A stretch of DNA of 64,000 nucleotides from Syngnathus acus (lineage: Eukaryota > Chordata > Actinopteri > Syngnathiformes > Syngnathidae). The notes beneath the pieces were generated by a model. It saw nothing but the letters and a program-made list of their open reading frames with translations. It was not told the origin of the DNA and made no database searches. Within the stretch, counting starts at the first letter, position 1. The number at the start of each line of letters is the position of its first letter. The stretch lies in the NCBI RefSeq assembly GCF_901709675.1, contig NC_051106.1:7820001-7884000 (forward strand), read 5' to 3'. Shown piece by piece: positions 1 to 13,374 of this stretch. Position numbers and translations under genes: made by a program.

Positions 1-237
1 GGAGAACAAAAATCGGAGACTTGGCTGCGCACACACACACACAGTTATGTCGGGATAGATTAAGAAAAATATGGAATGAGTTTTTTTTTTTCATTGCACA
101 TGCCACAACATGAACTATAGTCAGGATAGTCCAAAAAGACTCAAAGACACGACAGACACAGGAAGTCTTTTTAGTCATTGATGAGAGTGGGGGTAAGTTA
201 GAACATGGTGGCAAATATCAGCCTGAAGGGAATAATA

Positions 238-252
238 GGCGCCCCCTAGTGG
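238..252 (-). promoter_or_regulatory. CTCF-like binding site
   Basis: On the minus strand this reads CCACTAGGGGGCGCC, a full match to the vertebrate CTCF core motif. It lies in the hs6st1 intron. Binding is inferred from the motif only. Confidence 0.5.
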
Positions 253-3200
253 CAAACATCTAACTATGTTTCCGACTTCACAATTTCCCCTAAAGTCGCA
301 GACCCTGGCATCAAATCCTCCAGTGCCTCCCAACTTGGGCGGCACGAGTGTCTGTTCATTTCACCTCACAATTTTACTAATTTATTTGTTTAACGGTATC
401 TGTCACATCGGGCTTCATGCGCTTCCGTTCTATGTGTGTGTGTACGTTTGTATAAATATAAAATGCCGTGTAAGTAGGGCAGCGCTCGGCGCCAAGTGCA
501 GCCACGTTGCCACAACGATTAGAAACGCTGGCCGCTATTTGTAGCATCGAAATGGAAGTTTGTTAATCAGTTAATTAAATCAGCTAATTAAATCATTGTT
601 TGGAGGCGGGGGTGTTTTTCTCAATTTTATTCCCGGGCAGCGGGAGAGAAGATTTAAGCGGATGTGCGAACGATAAAAGGCGAGAAAAAGTCTTCAAAAC
701 TTGTGCTTATTCAGACTTTATGAAGTCATCTGGATTGCGTTCTCCTTCTCTCTTATTCCTGAGTGACTTGAAACGTTTTCCAACATCAACAGCGTCGCAT
801 TCCCCAAGTGGCAAATTATAAACGCGCGTGGTGCATATTTTCCACTGATGTCAGCGTTGGGATGCCAAATGGCCGTCTTTGGAACGTGGCGATGGCGGAA
901 TGCTTTTCCCGTGAAACAATCTGCATTAATGTTGCATTAGCCGCCACAGCCCAGCTGCCAGACACTGTTGGAATCAAGCGAGAATGTTTCTTCTACTACG
1001 CATGAATACCGGTCCAAACAATTAGATGCTAATTATTTGAATGACTTTCATGCTTGGTGTCAGAACACAGTGAGGTTCCACTAAATGTCGGGGAAAAGGA
1101 GAAACTGAGATTGGGGGTAAAATGACTTGGCAGTGGGTTAAAAGCAGCGAATATTAAGTGAGAAGCAGCTGGAGTCAAAATATGAAGAGGAGCACTCATG
1201 GAGAGTGTGTACCTCTGCCAAGCCTTCTGCAGGGGGATTCAATGGCTGAGCTGTGAGCCCGGGCAAAAAAAAAAAAAAAAAAAAAGACAAGTGTCGGTCA
1301 AAGTTGCTTCCGAGGCCTGGAAAACAAATCAGGACTGGGAAACGAATCAGGAAGGGATGATAACGAACGGCAAAAATGGCATTTGAAAACGAAGCCAAGT
1401 CATAACATCCGATCCTGTGCCTGCGCAAGCTTTCAGACCACGAGTTGAGATAGCAAAAGTTTTATTTCAGCTTCCCCGGTGATTTGTTGTGTCATGACTC
1501 AAGGCTGTTTTTGCGGAGGCCTGGGATGGTACAGGAAGAAAAATTATGCAACTAGCCTTTTTTTTTTCGTGTAGACGTGATCGCTCTCAACAGCGAGACC
1601 TGGGGAAATTGAAAGAATGTGACACGGTCTCCTGCGCCGACCCCGGACGGAAGGCGGGGCAGGCGGGATCCCTGCTGCTCAGCGGATTGGCGCTCCAGAT
1701 CTCTTTTTTGCTTCGGCCTTTAATTCATCCACCCTTCCCCCTCGCCCCGACTGCGCTTAATCCCTCCCCTGTGGTCCGCCGCTGACAGGTGGGGAGGCTG
1801 GGCCGGGTTGTCCTTGAGCACCGTCGCGCGGCAGCCTGTTGCGAGGCCGGATCAGGCCAGATCAGAACCAATCACCCTGAGACTGCCTCGTCCCGGGAGC
1901 TGCGGGTATCGAGAGAGGATTTTGCTGGAGTTCCGCGACTCTTGGCAGTCGACTTATTCAAGCAACAGTGATTCAAGCAGCCAGCTATGTTTCTTTTGTA
2001 GATACTAGAAAAGGCTGGGCTGTATTTATTTCTGTGAAGTTGATTTTAGAGGAACAATTTTGTCAAATTATTTTCAGGATCAGGACTTGATACATTAAGT
2101 AAAATCCCACTGGCATCTTTCGATTTTTCTGTTCTGTAGGCCATGGTTCGGTTTACTTAATCGGACTTTTGCATTGATATTCCTTTGAAAAGAACAATTT
2201 TGCCACACTTAATTGACTTGATGCTTTTTCAGTGGTTTCAGACATGAGAATTTATCGACCAATCCTCAGTCCCGAAATCCAAGCCGAGGCGAAATGAAAG
2301 GGACGAGGAGCTACACAAGCCAGAGCTAATTTGTTCAAAATACAGCTTTTTGGTGCCGAGCCCAGTTTGAGACTTAAACCCCCCCTCCACTCACTCGCCT
2401 TTCCAAATAAGAACACATGGTTTGCAGCGTGCATGCCTCACTCCTGGCAAACGTTTCGGGATTCGTAGGAATGTCAAGTGATTGACGCTGAAGCAGCAGA
2501 AAGGAATGCAGCTGTCCTGCGTCCAGGCGGGCCTGCAATAACAAGAACTTGCAGAAGACGCTGGCAAAAGCCAATGAAAACTTCATGTGGCGCTACGCAC
2601 ACTTCATCCTGGCCTGGAAGTTAGTTTTCATTTGAATGGCAGTTGGTGGCTTCCAATGGAGGACGGAAATTGGCAGGTATTTCATGTCCACAGTTTGGCA
2701 GGGGTTGTAAAAACATTTGAGAGTCATCTTCTAAAAAATCTGTGGTGCCACCTGCTGCTCGGGGGGGGGGAATCTGGAATTCCGTTCTCCTTTGAGACAA
2801 TCGAATCATCCAAACTAATTGCATTTATCAAATTGAATTAGCAAGCGCTTATAAAAGGTCTCGTCTATTTTACCGCGGTGGTAAAATTACGTCTTCTCGG
2901 TTCCTCCGCCCCATCTGACTAATAACGGCTGGACATCATGACTTATGACATCACTCCCTTCAAAAGTACCTTGTAAACACATTGGAGCCAGCGGCAAATT
3001 AAATCCAAGCCTGACATCATATCCCTGAGCAAGAATGTGTGGTCCTTGAGGTCCTCCAGAATCCAGTTCCATTGTTTATTCAGCTACAGGTGGACTGAAG
3101 CATGTGACCAAGGAGAAGAAGGACATTTGTCTGTAAGCTAGCAGATTGTCTCCGTAATCAAATTCTTGGTGAGGAATGTCACAAATTGCCCTCATCTAAA

Positions 3201-3895
3201 TACCTCAGGGTAGATACCTGGACCTGAAGAAGAAACAATCCCCTCAATGTTCACATATGGAGGCCCGAGAGGCTCAAAGGCTTTAGTCTCCGTCTTAATT
3301 CAAAACATCTGATGGCAATGATGATCAATATTCCTCTTTTCCATCACATGTGCTCTGGCTCAGGTCTCTGGTGTAAAAGTTCATCCTCGCCCTTGGAAAG
3401 CACCGTTGTAGAAGAACAAGGCGTAGATCAAGTCCAATCATAGCAAAGTCCTGGAACCAGCTTCCAAAGACCTCACGTTTGTTTAATCAGCTGCCATTTT
3501 CAGATCAGTCTCCATCTCAAAATGTTGAAGAAATCTTTTGATTCCCACCATCCTGGCCCGCCGGGCTTTCAGCATTCAAGGAAAACTAGGCTGCTGTTTG
3601 TTTTCCGTGGCTCTTAAATATTATATCCCGTGTGTTGTCTTATTGTGCCGATTTATAGAGGGGGGGCAGAAGAGAATGGAAGGAGATTAGAGATCGACGG
3701 TAGAATCCTAATTCTTCTCTTCTAATGGTGGAGGTAGAGTAATATGAAAGGGGATTAGCGGCGGGATGAATGCACAAGAGAGCCGGCGATTACAATGAGC
3801 GCTTTTGTTTTGCCGACTATCTGGCTTAGGTTTCCTGCTAGGATCCATTACTCTTGCTTTGACGCCGGCGCTTGAATTGTTTCAATGCCGACGGG

Positions 3896-3920
3896 GTGTG
3901 TGTGTGTGTGTGTGTGTGTG
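3896..3920. repeat. (TG)n microsatellite
   Basis: About 25 bases of alternating TG, followed by a G-rich run. Simple repeat in the hs6st1 intron. Confidence 0.85.
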
Positions 3921-6900
3921 GTGGGTGGGGGGGGGGTTATGATTGTCGATTGTTATCCACCCGGGAATAAAAATCATCCCACACCACAAGATAATCGCTA
4001 ACTGTTTACTCTTTGATAATCAGGTCTAACGATAAGTGTTCCGTTTGGCGCTGGTTACATCTGGCAGTCTTATCAAACTTTACGGGATGTGCCAAGCAGG
4101 AAAAAACTGTTAGAAAATGGATGCCCCCTCCCCGATAAACACTCAATTACCCCGACTGCTTGTTGTCCAAGGCGCCATTTGTCAACTATATGGGCCGCTT
4201 GTCAAGGAGCAGATTGTCAGAGAGCAGGCGAGTCAGGGACAATTAGAAGATGTTTGATTTACGGCGGGAGATAAAAAGCCGCCCTGGGCTCGGCCGGGCT
4301 CGGCGGGACGGGTCAGCGCGAGTCCTTGCGTGCTCGCCATGCGACCGGACGAGATGATGTGACAAAGCGTGACGGATATCCCCGGCCCGCCTTTGGCGAC
4401 ATGATATTTCCCGTGGCTCCTCGCTGCGCAGATGTTTTCACCTGATCCCAACGCACGCAGGCACGCGTAATGGTCTCCAGCGCCGCACGCATCCCGGCTC
4501 CAGCTGTTCTGACGTACTTGATGCCTCTATTAGAGCGTCACAAATCTCCGCAGAGGTGGGAGAGAGAAATGAGCAATGGCCGGGGAAAGAAAAACCAGGG
4601 CGACAAGAAATGAAAGTGCCTCCTCTTTGTGTCAAAGCATCGAGGCCACCACCGAGTCCCACCACGGGACTCTCCGACTCTGGCAAGTCTCTCCGCAAAA
4701 CATTCTAAACACTTCTCTGGTTCAAAGTATCGAGTGGCGGAAAAAAGGGAACCAGAAGTGAGGGGAGGGGGTTCACAGAGCCAATGATGAATGTCACTGG
4801 AATGCTCTTGGAATGCTGGGAAGGAGCATTTTTTTTTTAGGCCTCTTCCTCAACCAGGGCAGATAAAGATAGAAATCACAGGCTTATCATCCCCGCTGTT
4901 GTATACATATGTATAACCATCAAGGGAGGCGGGGCTTAAAAGTGAGATTCAACCCCAGCTCGTTATCTCCGACCTTTTGTTATTTACATTTGCAAGGATT
5001 TACGTTTGCAAGTTGGAAGCCGCCATGTGTTCCCTTCTGGAAGGAATTCCAGCGCTGCCGAGGGACCCGTCAGACTTGCGCAACGCTTTCTGATAATCAC
5101 TCAAAGGCATCGTGAGCTTGCATACCGATACCCAGGATGTCATGTTTCGGGGAAAAAAAGAACGTTTCGACTTAGCTCCCCTGGAGTGGCCTTGAGAATA
5201 CTCGACTGAGAAAATCTAACCTTTCGCTTAACGCAACGCTTCCTCCCGGTTTTTCAAACTGGCGAGTTCGCCACCCGCAGCCTCGTCAAGGCCGACCGAG
5301 CGCAAGATGAGAAGGCGGCGGATTGAAGAAGCAGACGGCTCCTGCGAGGCATTTTGGACCACGGCGCGTCTGGAGGTCAGCAGTTAATAGTGTTTTTTAG
5401 GGATGCACCGACGTGGGCGGTTGATCTGATAAAAAGACGGGAGGAAGGAACTCGACGGCGACCCGGCGTGTGGGAGTGAGGCCGTCCGGTCAGAAAAAAA
5501 AAAAAAAAAAAAAAGTTTGCTCTGCTACTTGCAGAATGTAAATGTGCACATTTTTCTAATTTCCTCCGTTAAGCCGCTTCCTCCAGCCATCCATCCTCAT
5601 CCTGTCCTCGCATCCTGTTTTTCCTTCATCGTCTCCTGCATCAGACTAAAAAATGTGCAAAAGCGCTCAAGCCTCCGCTGGGGACTACGTTACGGTGTGT
5701 GTTGGCTTCACTCGCCATATGGAGGCGCCTCATTTGCGCGGCGGCGTATTGTTCCCCCGGCACTCGCTCCGTTGTGAGCTTCAGCCGCAATATCGTCAGT
5801 GGCCAGCTTATCTCTGGCTTCCCCGGCCCTTCATCTGCAAACTTTTTTTTTCCCCCACCGTGTACAAAAATATCGAAGGATGAAAGAGCCACTTTGACAT
5901 TCTTCGACTTCATTAAACACGCTAACGCCAAGGGAAGCTCCTCTCGCTCGATCCGATTTGTGGATTTGTCGGAGCTTCGCGCACGCTTCCCTGGACTTGT
6001 TTCCTTGGTCTGGGCGCATTCATTTAATTACATATCAGCCTCCGCCCACGCCACGCCGCCTTTGATAGCTTCCGAGGAGACAAAATCTGCTATTGTTAGT
6101 CTCGCAGAGACAAGACATTTCACTTCATGTATTTACTCCCTTCAGTAGCGGCTCCAGTCCTTTAAGGCCTCAATCTGTCGGTTTAATGCCAACACTAAAT
6201 GCTAAAGAGCTTTTAAGACCATAATGTTCTTTTACAAAATGACGTAAATATATTTATGATTTCACATTAACGTGTGTCTAGAAAGTAGAAAAGTGTTGGC
6301 TTAATTTGTCCTGGCTGAAAGAAAACTTTTATGCCTTTTTTGTTTTGTTTTTTTAAAGCCAAACAAGTCCACACTTTGCCAATGGAAGCAGATGGCAAAT
6401 GCGCTCGATGCTAATTCCGGGTTCCCGCTTTTAGATCCTTCCCGCTTTTGAATTGCGAAGTAATGCCGTTCCAGTTGGAGGGGTCCTCCGCCTCAATGAC
6501 GACATGTTGATAATAGTTGGCGTTTTTTTTAATCCCGTTGGGGTGCATCTACAAGAAGCACAGCTGTTGCTATTCTGCATTCCCGCCCTAATACTGTAAA
6601 CCGTCTTCCACATCATCCGCAAGAACTTAAATCTGTGCTAGATACTGTTTAGGCATGTTTTTACAACATTACCGACAATTTGAACTCATACCAACACTTT
6701 TACAAGCATGTGATATATGTGAGAGAGTAATTGGTAAGACAAATCATACAGTGTTTGAGTGTACATCTGTGTTTAGCAAACATCCCGTTATTATTCCAAA
6801 TGACAAACTTACCTCACAATATACATCAACATTCATGTCCATTAATCTACATTATAAAACAAGCGTAAAGTAATTTTGAGCGCAAACGATTGTTGGCTTA

Positions 6901-9900
6901 CTTCCTGTTTTAAGTCTTATTCTTTCAATTGTAAATAGTGTTAAACAGTATGTTGCCCACTTGTGGCCAATTGCAGAATTGCACAGGAATTCAAAATAGA
7001 TTTAGAATGGTACAAAAAGAGTCATGATTGTGCACCTTGGTAAAATTTTAAAATGTTCTTGTAATAGGAGGGCTCTTACTCAGGATTCGGCACAGGAGGA
7101 TTCACATATTCAGATATATATATATAATTTTATGTTTAACCTCAGATTGAAGGAATTTTGGAAATGTACATTTATTTATGCCAATGTATTCTATTGGGTT
7201 TCAGTTATTTGCAAATTTTCACTATGGAGATGGAACAAATAAAACAAGCAAGTCATGACGGTAGCTTTGCAAGTGCGCCAATCACGCGACTCCAATTTAC
7301 GCTTCTTGTTCTCATAACCGTTTTGTGAACTCACCATTCAGAGCGGCGCCAAGGCCCAACCGCAAGATGACGAGCAGAACATTGGCAAGTTGTTTCTTGC
7401 CGGGCGTCGGGGAACGTCGGCCGGGCCAACAGCTGCTGCCACTCGGCATTCCTCCGCATGTCATCCGGGATTAGCGAGCGCGGGGAGATGATGCCTGGGA
7501 TGGGCACGCATACAAAGAGCGGAACACATGTTTTTAAAGGCACACACACATGGAAGGTGGGAGCTGATGCTCCGTGGAGGCCAGATGTCACGAGCCTTAC
7601 AATCGAGGGATGCCCTTAGAAGATGTTGCGGAAAATCAAAGTGTCATATCAAAGAGCGACTAGTGTCACAATCTTTAAATTGTGTGGCGAGGTCGAGAAG
7701 GCTTTTCAATTCTTATAGCCGTCATACGTAATGGTATGAGAGCCGGGAAGGCGGGATCGTATACGCTCCTTGCACCAAGCGAGGCCGGGATTTTTTTTCC
7801 TAAGTGTCTTGATCAAATGCAAACATCACATCACTTTAGTTAATCCCTTTCTTGTCTCTCAAGAGCGAGACCACCGCCAAATTCTCCTCTTCCCCAGGTG
7901 GTTCCATCTCTCTCTCATCTTTTATTTTTTTAAACATAGTATTTTCAGATCTGTGTAGAATTCAAAGTAGGCTTTTAAATCTGCAAGCGTTGTAGGGAAT
8001 GTGCACCTGGCAGATGGTGCCCAGGCTTTGCTAGTTTTTCTTCTTTTGCTCTGTGTTGGTTTTTTTTTTTCCCCCTCCTCCCACTTCACAAGCCGGTGAC
8101 AAAATGCTGCCGCTCGGCGCTTCGTTTTTGCTGCGTGTGTTTGTTCTGCCCCGTCACAGATGCGCTCTGAAATCGTGTCCGTCACACTGGACTTAATCCC
8201 GAGGTTAGCAGCTGCCAATTGGGAGCGCGCGTTTGTTTGCGTGCGGGCGAGAGCTATTAGTATTATTATTCGTAAGCTAACTGCATTGAACGTCAAGCAT
8301 AAACTGCAAATATGTGGGGTCTGCAGCCAGGAGCTTAGAGAATGGAGGTGTCTTGAAGGGCTTTCAGACAATGTGCTTCTTTCAGCATATGCACGCAACA
8401 CGGACCCATTGTTGTGACCCCCCCCAAATACTTGTCGTGCCTGGTGCACAATATTTAGCGCTCAGTATTTCCTTACTTCTCGTTCCTCATCTACTATATA
8501 TTTCTGCTTTTAATTGTTCCGGAAAATGCTTCGACATGCTGCAGCTGCCTAATGAAGCGGAGGGTGTTGTCTTCATGCTTTGCTTCCCTGAAACTTTCTT
8601 TGCTGGTGCCGTCCCCCACCTTCCCTGAAAGCAGTGCTCATTAGCCTCTTGGCCGTGTCTTAAAGTCCCTGTGAAGTGAAACTGGATATCTCACAAATTT
8701 GACACGCCACAGAGAACTGGGTGTAATTAACCATCGGCGACCACTGTATATAGGAGGCATCAAAATGATGTCCGCTGATTGTGTGACAGCATGCTCGCAT
8801 CTTTTTTTATCTTCTCACTAGCCATAAAAATGGTCGCAACTCGACGAGAGGCACTATAGCAATCAGCTAGCTGGCAAGCTAACAGGCTCATCGCAACGGA
8901 TGTCCAATAGCTAGCTCGCTATCTAGCTAGCTCGCGATCACGCTAGTTAACCGCATTTCAATTCTCTGTCTCCGCAATCTAAATAGTTCCAACTTGTATT
9001 TATAAATAAATCTATGGACTCACTCTACAGGCTACATGTTGGCGCAGTCCTTCCAACAAGCCAGAAGCCTAAATTGGACTTGGAAGCTCTGCTTAGCCCA
9101 CACACTATCCATACACATAGACATAAAGCACCCCTCCAACCCCCTTCACCCACTTCTGCCTGGCTTCACACTTTTGCCTCAGTTCTTAAAGAGCCAATTG
9201 TCCTCCCCCCCTTCCGATTCCCTCGGGTGAATTTGTGGTTGGTGGGTTGGTCAGTGGAAATGGTCGCCGCAGGGACGGACGGGATCAGTGACATGCTGCC
9301 ACATTCCTTTTCCCTTTCTAACGAGAATGCGACAGACAGAAGAGTCTACATTATATCTTGTGCCAGCATATTACACGTTTGAGCTTTGCCTTCGGGATCC
9401 ATGTATCATTCCCTGAAGAGTGTCAGAAAAATTGCCTGAAAATGATCCCAAAAAACGATTCAATGGGGAAACATGATATAAAAGCCACAGATATTAGAAA
9501 AGGTACTTTTCTAATGATACCGTGACACTGTGAAATGCGCATGCTATTTGGACTGTGCTGTTCAAATTGTCTCGCTAACTTTGTGGCATCTCTGGGCTGG
9601 CGATGAAAACATAATAGAGTGGAATACCCATAACAAAGAAACACTGTGTTTCTGTTATTGCGCTGACAGTTAAATGTCACAACGTCTTTGTTTGCTTTTG
9701 TGGCGCTTTATCTTTTTCCCCTTCCATTTCTTACTTTTACTTTCCAAGGATACCCTGCCACAGACAAGAATCCTCATATGACTCCACTTTGTTTGTTTGG
9801 GCATGTTGCCGGGGATCTGTCGAGACTGCTGCTTATCTCTCCGTGAATAGAGATTGTCACGCAAAGTGCTACATTGCGTCTCCTAGAACACAATGCTAAT

Positions 9901-9974
9901 ATTCGGTTAGCTTCCCAATGAGACTTTACATCGCTTGTTAGCATTAGCACTGGCAATGTTTCAAACACAAAGCA

Positions 9975-10200
9975 TGAATTTAAAGGGGAAGTTAAGTCCA
10001 AATATTGTCTTGAAATATGTTCTCGGCGCTCCCACTAGTCTAAATATTTAATTGTAATTAATATAGTGTTTGTGGAATAAGAATTAAGCATAAAAATCCA
10101 CCAGTTTTATCCATCTCAGGGCGGCCAGTTTGTCTTGTACTGCTACTTACTGTCGACTGAAACTGACGTCACAGTCGCTAAGGGTTCAGGTTACGACCGT
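9975..10200 (+). repeat. Dispersed repeat copy A
   Basis: The segment around 10,058-10,115 matches 21,652-21,710 at roughly three quarters of positions over about 55 bases, with weaker similarity upstream, so both are diverged copies of one interspersed family. The left edge may be the TTAAAGGGGAAG near 9,980. I cannot assign a class with certainty; a SINE or a short DNA element are both possible. Outer limits are approximate. Confidence 0.5.
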
Positions 10201-10480
10201 TTTTTGTTGTTGTTGTTTTTTTTACAATAGACAAATGTTTGACTGTTACCTACCTTATCAGTCTAATTTCACACTCTATCCTGCAGTTACACAAACACAC
10301 GTTGCACACACCCTGTTGCCTGCAGTCTTGTATGCACCGACTGATTTGCGGGGGTAAATGGGTGTCGCACATTTTAATTTCAGCCAGAGGAGAAGAGGGT
10401 GTGTGTGTGTGCACTCTTTTGCACAAGCACCCATCCCGGTCTCCTCCTCATTAGCCCCCCTTTTTACCCAGATTTTAATG

Positions 10481-10500
10481 CCCCCCCCCCCCCCCCCCCC
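10481..10500. repeat. Poly-C tract
   Basis: Twenty consecutive C. A similar 18-base C run lies at 17,654-17,671. Such tracts are prone to assembly length error. Confidence 0.9.
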
Positions 10501-13265
10501 GAGCTCTGAATAGCCACCTTTCCTACTTGCTGCTTATTTTCTCCTCATTATCTCCTCCTCTTCTCAGCTACAAGTGAGCTTTGAGGACCAGGCAGTAAGT
10601 GACATCATCACATCAGGAGGATGAGGTCATACTCTGCAGGTGCAGCCATTGCTTGTTCTTAAAACTCACGGATGTATTTACGCCATGCACATTTGATAAA
10701 TGTGTCCACAGTGTGTGCTCAAAGCAGTTACTTCTCAAAATTGCTCGGCATACTGCCTATTTGTTGCCAATGTTGCTCCGCCATAAAACAATGAATGAAG
10801 TTATGATCTTGGGCTTGCCGCCACTTCTCAAAGGCAAGCTTAGCGCACAATAGTCGTTATTATTTATCATCAGCTGGCTTCAAACCAAGGATAAAGCCCC
10901 AAACACTTGGGCAACAAAGCTTCTTTTTTCTCAATTTGGTTGATTCTCCTCGGATCAAATTCACGAATAAAAAAAAAAGCAAAATGTTAGATTAGAATTG
11001 ATGAGTGTGTTTGAAATATCATTGCTTTAAATGATTTATATTGGTGATTATATAAACATTTTGAGGGGCTCAATTATTCATGGATTTTTTGCTATTCAGG
11101 TTACGACCTGATCCCTAACTCCGTGTTTACCGCGTTTCAAAATTCTTTCCCAAATGTAATGTCCCACCCCACAACTGGGTTTTTGCCAGTTGAATTACAT
11201 GCGCCAACAAGCCTGAGCACATTCCAGTCGGGGATGGGGGGGGGGTCAGTCCTTGTACCCTTTAACATTTCCTCGGATTCTGTCTGAGAATCCGACTCTG
11301 TCGAGATTTTCATAATGGAAAGAAAATCCCAACATCTGTACTGCAAAAGCTTCACATCGCCTCGGGCCTTCCGTTTCGTCTCCGCTTCTTTTTCACACTC
11401 GTCTGTATGTTTAAGAAACAAAAAAATCTCTGAAGTGAGCGAGTTGTCGGAGCCTGCAGGCTGCCATCGATCGACTCGGAGGCGCAGAGAAAGTCGGAGC
11501 GCTACACTGGAGGAAGAAAAGATGACCCTGGAGCTTGTCTGAGGCGGAGGTGTCTATTTCTGTCTGTTTCAGTGCCTCATTATTGGACAGCAGACTACAT
11601 TTATTCATATACGTTGTTATCACCCTACTCGGTCGCTCGGGGCATTAATGTCGTATTAAATTGGGCATTATACAATTTCAGTTATTTATTTTATATAGCT
11701 CAAAGAAAAGCTCATTGCTATTTAAATCGAGAGGAGAGAGGAACCCTGTTAGCTTGTAAGCTAGCTGTCGACTAGCGCCTCGTTATATGTACAGTGATTT
11801 TTTTTCTTTTTTCTTTTTTTAAGTCGTTCCAATTTGGCAGAGTTGTTGACAACGCTCTTCTCTTTGGTGTGCCAAATTTAAAAGTCATTTAATTTCACTT
11901 TGTGGGAACTTTGGCTTTTTGTGTGTGTGAATATTATTGACATAGCAATGACTCATTTTACGGTTGAAAGCAAAAAATATGTCAACGTGTCTGTGGAGCC
12001 ACTGTACGCAATCAAGTCCAGACGTGTTGTTTCTCCCTCTCTTTTCAAAACACACAGTCACGCATGCACAAACATAGGGGTGATATCATCTGTACTTGCA
12101 GCCACCACATTCCACAAGGCTATTCCCGGGAAGCAAAGAGGAGTGAGCAGCAGGGCAGTCTGTGGGCTTTCCCCAACAAATGTCATTTTAAAAACCATTG
12201 AATTGTCTTCATCGGTAGGTCAATTGTAAATTATTTGCGGCAACATCAGCTACCGAAACGTACTCTGCAAATTTCTCTTTTATTTTCGAACCCGCCGCAA
12301 CCGTGATTGCGTCCTCCAGTGCATGAAATTATGTACAGCGTTGCTGTTAGCCTCCCCCAGCAACAACTCACGACCTTTATGGAGATGTTTCCCGTGACCC
12401 TGGCAGCTGCGTTTTCTGCCGGCTCTTGAAGGCAAATGGCTCCCAGGTGAGCAATCCGCAAAAATATTTTTGGGAGTTTCCATGCATACTGTATGCAAGT
12501 GGCCTCCAAAAAAAAAGAAATCCATACTTATAGGGTCCTAATCCGGATGCTTACGAGACTAATCGTCATGGCCTAGCATGTAGCCTATTTCTATTATTTT
12601 CAGTTTGCTACTACGATTCAAGCCCACATTCGCAGGCTCGAGTCTTTTCAGCCGGTGCGAACAAAAGACCCAAAAAAGAAGGGACAAGGAATAAGTGGGC
12701 CAGAGTAGTAGAGTGGCTCAGACAATAGCCGCATCGCACTCGTTCGTGCCAAACACCCACTTTATTACCGGCGCGCTGCGCAACACTAGCACTCTGAGAA
12801 AGAGAAAAAAAAAAGGAGATGAATCAATACTGTAAAGTGTCGGCTGATTTGCTTCACACCTCGCACATGCATGCACACATTTATGCCAGAAAAAAAAAAA
12901 TGTCGCATGAATGACGCCTGAGATGTGGAGCAACAACTCGTATAATTGTATGAATTGTCTTATTGGTGTGACAGATGTTTGGAACTTATGTCTATGAGAG
13001 AGGTGGGGGTGGGGGGGGCAAACGCGGCTCACGAGATCCGGAAATATTCTCTCGGGCCATCTTTTCCGAGGCCTAATTTTCCATACGGCATCTCGCAAAT
13101 AGTGGATCTAATGTTACGTCTCGTGAGTGTATATTACATAAGAGCATTAAGCAGCTGCTCAATGACTCACCCTGACTGTGACAACGAGTCAAATGTCATA
13201 TTGAGACCAGCTAATGTTTTTATTCGGCATAATAACCCTCGTCACCTGCAGGCCCGAGCCAACTG

Positions 13266-13374
13266 GTGAGTGAGTGAGTGAGTGAGTGAGTGAGTGAGTG
13301 AGTGAGTGAGTGAGTGAGTGAGTGAGTGAGTGAGTGAGTGAGTGAGCGAGCGAGCGAGCGAGTGAGTGAGCGAG
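13266..13374. repeat. (GTGA)n microsatellite
   Basis: About 27 units of a GTGA/TGAG tetranucleotide, with an interrupted GAGC/GAGT block at the right end. It is open in several frames; the minus-strand frame reading Ser-Leu-Thr-His repeats is an artefact of the repeat and not a gene. Confidence 0.95.

Noticed and set aside
5699-6148. 149-codon plus-strand open frame
   Set aside because: The translation looks random, includes a frame through a T/C run, and lies in intron DNA.
7922-8449. 175-codon minus-strand open frame in the hs6st1 intron
   Set aside because: No family resemblance, mixed low-complexity composition, and no splice or promoter context. Likely chance.
8862-8952. CTAG-rich patch as a possible palindromic structure or origin
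   Set aside because: Only imperfect short GCTAGC repeats; no extended hairpin could be drawn and fish DNA often holds such patches.
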